Shown: one piece after another, positions 59,029 to 64,000 of the stretch
Layout of the letters: each line of letters opens with the position of its first letter
Numbering within the stretch: the first letter of the stretch is position 1
Assembly (NCBI RefSeq): GCF_026262505.1
Contig: NC_067204.1
Coordinates: forward strand, 1,893,797-1,957,796
Length of the DNA stretch: 64,000 nt
Reading direction: 5' to 3'
Source of the DNA: Trichomonas vaginalis G3
Taxonomy: Eukaryota; Parabasalia; Trichomonadida; Trichomonadidae
Translations under genes and position numbers: made by a program
Notes under the pieces: generated by a model
Database searches by the model: none
The model's input: only the letters and a program-made list of their open reading frames with translations
What the model was told of the DNA's origin: nothing

Positions 59029-59721
59029 TTAGAACCACTCGAGGTTCTCCTTACGGTTGTTGAGCTTGTCACCGTCAATGTGTCTGACCTTCGTCTTCTT
59101 GCCTGGATTTGGAACCCATTGAATTGCGACAAGCTTGCCCATGGAGATTGAACCGCGATTCCGAAGGTTAAGGTTCAAGTGTCCCAAGTTGTTGAGGACT
59201 GGGGTAAGAACCTTGCCGGTCTCCCTGTTGCGGATTTGGTATGGGTAGGGTTGGGAAATTTCGTAACCGTCATCGGCAACAAGGGTTGCCCAAACTTCCT
59301 CTTCTTCGTGTTTCTCTTCTTCCTCTTCTTCCTCTTCTTCCTCTTCTTCCTCGACAATTCCTTCTTCAATTTGGTACTCACGAAGTACGGTGTTGCATGT
59401 TCTGTCCTTTCCGAGTACCTTCCAGATGGCGTCTATCTCTTCGAAGAAACGGTAGATGAGTCTGGCAAGGTCTCGGTTCTCTCTCTCGTAATTGCGCAAG
59501 GTTTCCGTGAAATCGTTCAGGCATTTCTCATTGGAAGCTTGGTTCATGAGGACATCGGCTTTGAGATTGGTCATCTCTGTCATAAGACTACTTTGGAGAG
59601 TCTTAATGGTGTTTGTCAGATGAGCTTTCAATTGGGCAATTTGAATTTGAACTGGGCGCTTGTCTGGCAACCTTGAAAGGACATCTGCTATTGTGTTCGG
59701 CTTCGGTGCTTGTTCGGACAT
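59029..59721 (-). CDS. Coiled-coil protein with HNH/NUMOD-like C-terminal domain, 230 aa
   Basis: Whole frame. Residues 1-130 are helical with a coiled coil ('IAQLKAHLTNTIKTLQSSLM'). A Glu-only run lies near 132-145, coded by GAAGAGGAA-type repeats. The C-terminal 80 residues are 'GYEISQPYPYQIRNRETG', 'VLTPVLNNLGHLNLNLRN' and 'VRHIDGDKLNNRKENLEWF'. The H-x-D-G-x(3)-N-N-x(4)-N-L-E-W signature is that of NUMOD4/HNH_3 homing-type endonucleases. It may cut or bind DNA, or be a domesticated domain. It is the least conserved gene between elements B and C. Confidence 0.7.
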   Translation of the reverse strand: MSEQAPKPNTIADVLSRLPDKRPVQIQIAQLKAHLTNTIKTLQSSLMTEMTNLKADVLMNQASNEKCLNDFTETLRNYERENRDLARLIYRFFEEIDAIWKVLGKDRTCNTVLREYQIEEGIVEEEEEEEEEEEEEKHEEEEVWATLVADDGYEISQPYPYQIRNRETGKVLTPVLNNLGHLNLNLRNRGSISMGKLVAIQWVPNPGKKTKVRHIDGDKLNNRKENLEWF

Positions 59722-59753
59722 CGAAAAAATGAAGTGGTTTGAGAATGGCGGTT

Positions 59754-60338
59754 TTACTTCAAAAAGCTTGTTATGACAGTTATGTCATACAACAAGTTTA
59801 AAATAATATCTTGTTCTTCTTCTGAACGTTTGTTGTCTCTTCCGATAAAAGTTTCGAACATGAGAACCAAAAAACGTTTTTTGAGATTGCGGAAGAGTTC
59901 AGGCAAACGTTCATATTCCGGATATGTTGGGAGCAGTTCGAAACATCTGAGCTGACTTTCGGACAAAATTGGGACAATGTCAGAAAATTCATCTTTGGTC
60001 GGACTGCTTGAAGGTAAGTCCCTTACATGTAAGTAGCTCTGGTAAAGTCTTCTCATTTCTGCTAACTTTTGGAGTATAGCTTCGTAGTTTAGAAGTTTTA
60101 ATTTTAATTGTCTTATTCCACTCTTGACATCTAAACGGTAACTATCCATGAGGTCAAGAGTAGCTTTGGTAGCTTTAAGTGGAGCTATCTGTTCCTTGAC
60201 TTCTGCAATTTTGGTTGCAATTGTGGTTTGAGCTCCTTCAAGTTCGCCGTCTATGTCGTTCTCAACGCCTTCAACCATGGCTTGAAACTCTTCATCGGTC
60301 CATTGAGATTGGTGTGGGACGAATTTAACTTGCTTCAT
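59754..60338 (-). CDS. Helical protein, 194 aa, element C copy
   Basis: Whole copy of 28344-28928 with only a handful of substitutions ('MKQVKFVPHQSQWTDEEF'). That it stays open in both copies supports function. Confidence 0.65.
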   Translation of the reverse strand: MKQVKFVPHQSQWTDEEFQAMVEGVENDIDGELEGAQTTIATKIAEVKEQIAPLKATKATLDLMDSYRLDVKSGIRQLKLKLLNYEAILQKLAEMRRLYQSYLHVRDLPSSSPTKDEFSDIVPILSESQLRCFELLPTYPEYERLPELFRNLKKRFLVLMFETFIGRDNKRSEEEQDIILNLLYDITVITSFLK

Positions 60339-60365
60339 TCAAAAAATGAAAAAAAATGTTTTTAC

Positions 60366-60962
60366 TCAAAACGTTAAGGTTGACTGAACTGGTTGGATGT
60401 CGCCTTCACAGGTTATGTAGAACGGCTGACCCGAGAAGTGAAGGAGAGACTGAATTGCCAATTTCATATGGGGTAGGGGGTTCTCCTTGTTTGGTATTTT
60501 TATCCAAGGACGTTTGTTTAGGAACTTAACAAGAGTTTCTCTTTTGGCGTCCTTTATGTCGTCGAAAGGAGTTTTTTCTGGTATTTGAATTGGAATTCCA
60601 GTCGAAGTCTCGAGATTCAAGGCAGCCCTTCCAGAAATAGCGGTGAACTTGACCTTGGGCTTCATTACCCTGCGCAAGTACTGCTTAACAACTTCATTTA
60701 TCTCTATAAGGTAAATTGCCTCGTCAAATCCTTCTGGTTTCCGAGTCCTTCCATCCGACAGGAAAATATTTTCCCGACAACTTGAAAAAATTTTCCGGAC
60801 AAAGGGAAAAAATTTTCCCGACGACAGGAAGAACTCTTCCAGTTGTCCGTCCGTAAACCATTCAAATTTTCGAAAATTGAGAACTTTTTGGTCGAACTTC
60901 AGAAAAAGTTTTTCCTTCCGACAGAAAAAGTTTTTTCTTCCGACAGAAAAAGTTTTTTCTTC
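60366..60962 (-). CDS. Repeat-headed protein, C-terminal domain conserved
   Basis: Open frame ending 'GDIQPVQSTLTF'. The C-terminal 110 residues ('IYLIEINEVVKQYLRRVMKP', 'GRAALNLETSTGIPIQIPEK') look folded. The head is formed by tandem DNA repeats read as 'FLSEGKTF'-like units, so the real start is uncertain; 60962 is a guess. Broken copy at 27727-28317. Not recognised. Confidence 0.45.
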   Translation of the reverse strand, partial: EEKTFSVGRKNFFCRKEKLFLKFDQKVLNFRKFEWFTDGQLEEFFLSSGKFFPFVRKIFSSCRENIFLSDGRTRKPEGFDEAIYLIEINEVVKQYLRRVMKPKVKFTAISGRAALNLETSTGIPIQIPEKTPFDDIKDAKRETLVKFLNKRPWIKIPNKENPLPHMKLAIQSLLHFSGQPFYITCEGDIQPVQSTLTF

Positions 60963-61012
60963 CGACAGAAAAAGTTTTTTCTTCCGACAGAAAAATATTT
61001 TCCATCCCACAG
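60896..61012. repeat. Tandem 23-nt repeats between divergent genes
   Basis: Four to five near-exact copies of CTTCCGACAGAAAAAGTTTT with a short T-rich link. The matching site of element B (27715-27945) has a diverged unit with GGAAGGAAAA. A likely bidirectional control region. Confidence 0.7.
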
Positions 61013-61023
61013 GACACAAACGG

Positions 61024-61587
61024 ATGACTGACGTACCACCAACCGAGCCCATTCCCAAACCAGAGGAACCTAAAGCACCAGCCCCTGCACCTCAGTTCCA
61101 GCAAGTACCTCCGATTTACTACCAATTTCCACCTCAAGGTTACTACCCACCACAAGGCTTCCCGAACTACCCTCCTCAGCCTATGCCTTACTTCCCCAAC
61201 CCTTGGATGTTTATGCAAAACCCTGCCCCACAATTCCAATCTCAATCCAAGAGAGACCAAGAGTTCGAAGAAGGTCTGAACCGTTTACGCAAAGAGTATG
61301 CCACAGCCCCTATGGAAGACGACAGGCTTTCAGTCTCTTCCCTCAAATCGACCGATTCGACTCGTACCACAGATTCGGTTCGTGACCGTGAAGACTACCT
61401 CAAGCAGTCTGAGAGACTCTTCATCCTACAATCATTTACAGTTGGAGCTCTCAAGAACATGCGCAATTACGAAGGTCAGACACCAGCTGGAGACCGCAAA
61501 ACAGACGTACTCGCAAGAGCCGTCCAACTGGTCAAGACAAAGACTGAGATAGTCGACTTCATTCTTGCAGCTTGCCCATACAAGTAA
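61024..61587 (+). CDS. Pro/Tyr-rich protein, 187 aa
   Basis: I choose the ATG at 61024 ('MTDVPPTEPIPKPEEP') because upstream in-frame codons are the tandem repeats. Residues 1-75 are Pro/Gln/Tyr-rich with 'YYQFPPQGYY' and 'NYPPQPMPYFPNPW'. Residues 85-187 are helical with an S/T/D-rich linker ('SVSSLKSTDSTRTTD') and end 'IVDFILAACPYK'. It is last before the element C break at 61587. Not recognised; perhaps a virion or tegument-like protein. Confidence 0.55.
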   Translation: MTDVPPTEPIPKPEEPKAPAPAPQFQQVPPIYYQFPPQGYYPPQGFPNYPPQPMPYFPNPWMFMQNPAPQFQSQSKRDQEFEEGLNRLRKEYATAPMEDDRLSVSSLKSTDSTRTTDSVRDREDYLKQSERLFILQSFTVGALKNMRNYEGQTPAGDRKTDVLARAVQLVKTKTEIVDFILAACPYK

Positions 61588-62159
61588 GAGATTTAAACTT
61601 TTCCCCAGCTTCAACATTGGGAAAGGGCTGTAAAGTCGCTCCCGAATACAGCAGGTGCCAGAGTATTTAAAAGAGAAGCCCTCGTACGAAGTTTCTATGA
61701 GACTTCTCCATTCAAGAAGATGCTTAATAGAAAATCGTACGAGGGCCATTTGGAAACTCGCGTCCTGGTAATGTTGGTGACCGGAGGTGTTTGAGATTTG
61801 AAGACCTCTGGTACTAACATGTACCAGAATTTATGAATGAATTTAAGATGGCATTATAAAAATGGTCCAGCGGTTTTTTCAAAAAATTTTAGATGAGATT
61901 TGCATAGATTATAGGATTATATGATTTATACATTTATGAAAAATTAATATATATAAATATAATGTTGAGATAAATTATTTGTAAATTAATGTATTTTAAA
62001 TATTGTTTGAATTTGAGGTATAATTTTAAGTAATATTATTTTATTAAGAGTTATTTAATATAAATATTTTGTTAAATTATTAATATAAGTAATAAAATTG
62101 AGACTCCCTCCCTGTTTTTGATGTTTTGTCACTTTTTCCGTATTCTTATTGGTTTCAGG
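61588..62159. other. Spacer between elements C and D with inverted repeats
   Basis: No gene. 61678-61689 (GCCCTCGTACGA) and 61735-61746 are a perfect 12-bp inverted repeat 45 nt apart; 61807-61828 is TCTGGTAC-TAACAT-GTACCAGA, a perfect 8-bp stem. The first 270 nt are less AT-rich than the rest, which is very AT-rich. Confidence 0.45.
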
Positions 62160-62333
62160 AATAGTGATGGTTAAAGACAACGTTAGTTTGCTATAAATTG
62201 TTTCTGGGGTAACACTGCAGGGAGGAGGAAAACCATACATCATCGCGTTTCGGGATATACGCAAACAACGGGACAAAGTAAAGACTACAGCCACCTTACA
62301 TGACAGTTTACGCATGGTATAAGAATTGCTTAG

Positions 62334-63297
62334 TCGTCATTTTCAACTTCTTTAGCATATTCGTCAGGAGTTGTCTTATATTTGTTAGGAACTGTCTTTG
62401 AAAGTATACCACCTTTGAACTTTGACAAGTTTGAAACGAGGTCTGACAATAGTAGTTTTATCTTCTGCTTGCAGTCTGTACATTTTGCCATGTTTGCCTA
62501 AAACTTCATAATATTCTCTTGTATACTTTTCTTCTATTTTTACGAACACGAATGTGAGTACCTATCGGGTTCCATTGTTGTCATAGTCAATAGTATTTTT
62601 CATATGGGTCCGCGTTTAGGTATTTCTTATTTTTACTTTGTCACCTTTCTGAAGTTTGAAGCCGCGGCATTCTTTCTTGTTTGTCTCTTTTGACTAAATT
62701 ATTAAATATATAGTCTTTCTCTAAGTCAGGGTTGTTTTCATTATCTTCGGGGGAGTGGTTTCCCAAACCTTTTTGTTTACGGTTATTGTAAATATTTAAA
62801 ACTTGTCTCATCTTTGCCATGGAGAAGTGTCTATACTTGTCGTCATATGACATTTCATTTGCTTCACCACCTTGTGGTTGGTTTAAGTCTCTTAACATTT
62901 TTATACAACCGTCAATGAACACAAGAGCAGAATGGTTTTGGTCGACAATGAAATATTGGTTTACATTTTTTGAACGCAGATAGTTTTTTTACATCATCTG
63001 ATTTGAAAGAACTTTCACAGTCAGATGTCAGTTTTGTTGGATGGTATTTGTCAACGAATATTGTCAAAGCAGTCAGATACTAAAAATTATTTGGACTGTA
63101 ATGGTATGGCTTCACAGTATCTTGTGTTTTTGACCGACAATATTAGCCAGTATGGTGGTCCATCTTCTCTATACCGCTGGAATGTTTTCCAAGATATCCA
63201 TAAACCAAGCATTTGGTGTTGAACTAAAGATTTTTATCATGAGTGCTTTCTTTGTGCGCTTTAGAAACATAGGGGTCCTTGTTTGGATTCGTCATTT
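62334..63297 (-). pseudogene. Polinton integrase, element D copy (broken)
   Basis: Near copy of 33523-34482. 'HFSMAKMRQVLNIYNNRKQK' is readable. Many small breaks, more than in element C. Confidence 0.7.
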
Positions 63298-63313
63298 TTA
63301 ATCCTATAAGAAA

Positions 63314-63710
63314 TGGTTTATTTGGCGCATTAGCAGGAGTTGCATCCAGATTTTTGCCGCAGTGGGAACAATAGCCAGAGGTGTATTTGGAGTTGGAAGG
63401 AAGATTTTGAGTACATTAGGTATACTTAAAGAGAAAGCACAACCTATTATAACAAACTGTACAGAAAGGTTGGGATGTAGCACGAGATGCAGCAAATCTT
63501 ATTCCAAATCCTGAACAAGAGGAAAAGTTCAAGGATGGATGGACAATGTAGGAAGACAAGCAGGAAACTATTATAACAAAGCAAATGACTACTATAACCA
63601 AGCAGGACACTATATGGACCAAGGTGAAAGATTCTTAACAGAGGATATAACCATGCACAACAATGGGTAAACAATAACCAACCTCAACCGCTCAAACGTG
63701 GGGAATGTAA
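63314..63710 (+). pseudogene. MGLFG-type amphipathic protein, element D copy (broken)
   Basis: Near copy of 33104-33505, divergent from integrase; several breaks. Confidence 0.45.
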
Positions 63711-63728
63711 AGTTTTTTACTGAGATGA

Positions 63729-63870
63729 AATGAACAATACAGCATTGAGACAAATGGGTTCAAGATGGATTTGTCGGCTTCCAGCAGTTACACAACGTGT
63801 TTGTCAAGTTCTTCCTATACCTCAGGAAGTTTTAGACCGACTTAAAAACAAACAACACAGTTGAAAAAAA
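63729..63870 (+). pseudogene. Small basic protein, element D copy
   Basis: Near copy of 32920-33084, beginning 'MNNTALRQMGSRWICRLPAV', with the TTTTTTACTGAGATGAAATG start motif before it. Broken near the end. Confidence 0.4.
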
Positions 63871-63897
63871 CCAACTAAAATTTTTTACTGAGATGAA

Positions 63898-64000
63898 ATG
63901 ACCGAAGAAGTTGAAACGGTAGATTTGACACACAAAACAAAAAGTTCAGAACCATTGTCAAAACCTGTCAAGAACTTACAGATGAAGAGAAAAATTCAAT
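63898..64000 (+). pseudogene. Coiled-coil protein, element D copy, cut by the window edge
   Basis: The start 'MTEEVETVDLT' of the 32329-32913 gene; the remainder lies outside the window. Confidence 0.4.

Larger units (their letters stand above)
49702..61587. mobile_element. Polinton element C, partial (right-half module of B, inverted)
   Basis: It begins with the same end (AGTGGGG...) as element B and runs through the same genes in the same relative order as B read from 38588 down to 27096: methylase, small virion genes, minor capsid, fibre, integrase, polymerase, HNH-like and Pro/Tyr-rich genes. Similarity to B stops at 61587. The capsid, helicase and ATPase half is missing. It is broken, with many small breaks, while a few genes stay open. 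It is young: much of it is nearly identical to B. Confidence 0.85.
62160..64000. mobile_element. Polinton element D, fragment
   Basis: It carries, in the same order and orientation as element C, the end of the tail-fibre gene (62160-62330), integrase (reverse, 62334-63297), the MGLFG-type gene (63314-63710), the small basic gene (63729-63870) and the start of the coiled-coil gene (63898 on). It is very close in sequence to B and C but has many small breaks in every gene. The left end is truncated inside the fibre gene; the right side is beyond the window. Confidence 0.75.

Noticed and set aside
59179-59676. Forward-strand Leu/Phe-rich ORF that resembles a membrane protein
   Set aside because: Antisense shadow of the Glu-rich repeat in the HNH-like gene.
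1-64000. tRNA or rRNA genes
   Set aside because: I saw no stretch with tRNA box A/B spacing or rRNA-like conserved sequence.

Overview
The window looks like nuclear DNA of a parabasalid, most likely Trichomonas vaginalis or a close relative. It is AT-rich, has compact intronless genes with standard stops, and is packed with Maverick/Polinton elements, which are hugely amplified in that genome. This attribution is inference from gene content, not from a database match. Nearly everything here is fossil virus-like DNA.

Layout. (1) 1 to about 12.77 kb: element A, a Polinton entered at its integrase end, with a KilA-N gene, protein-primed family B DNA polymerase, capsid genes and small virion-like genes. 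Its major capsid gene is split by a 712-bp Mutator-like transposon (10159-10870, 9-bp target duplication). (2) 12.78-13.69 kb: spacer with one small ORF. (3) 13692-38588: element B, a full-length Polinton bounded by 47-bp inverted ends that each hold a nested hairpin. It carries coiled-coil proteins, major capsid, a jelly-roll-like capsid candidate, an SF3/D5-like helicase, an A32/FtsK-type packaging ATPase, a KilA-N/T5orf172 protein, an HNH-like protein, a second kind of family B polymerase, integrase, a bacteriophage-type tail-fibre protein and a D12-class DNA adenine methyltransferase. (4) 38.6-39.6 kb: spacer with a small HTH/AT-hook-like ORF and a 125-bp tandem repeat. (5) 39666-49005: a 9.3-kb imperfect palindrome holding mirrored fragments of a third polymerase lineage and of a KilA-N gene, plus long tandem arrays. 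(6) 49702-61587: element C, a close relative of the right half of B in the opposite orientation, cut off at 61587. (7) 61.6-62.16 kb: spacer. (8) 62160-64000: element D, another partial copy of the same module, running off the window.

How it works together. The polymerase, integrase, capsid and ATPase genes form the usual self-replicating, virion-forming Polinton kit. Adenine methylase, KilA-N, HNH, SF3 helicase and tail-fibre genes are accessory. All four elements are broken to some degree: A about six breaks, B roughly a dozen, C and D many small ones. B, C and D are very similar in most genes, so they are young copies, or some small differences are sequencing or assembly error.

Most striking are cis structures no gene explains: (a) phased half-site arrays centred on a GATC palindrome, in element A and the 9.3-kb palindrome, with two covarying half-site spellings (GGTGA and TGTTA) and hybrids; (b) dispersed 26-nt double-hairpin elements, some inside coding sequence, whose GAA-loop hairpin recurs in the Polinton ends; (c) a shared TTTTTAT-type start motif and a shared T-rich leader; and (d) a tail fibre whose distal middle has been swapped between otherwise near-identical copies.
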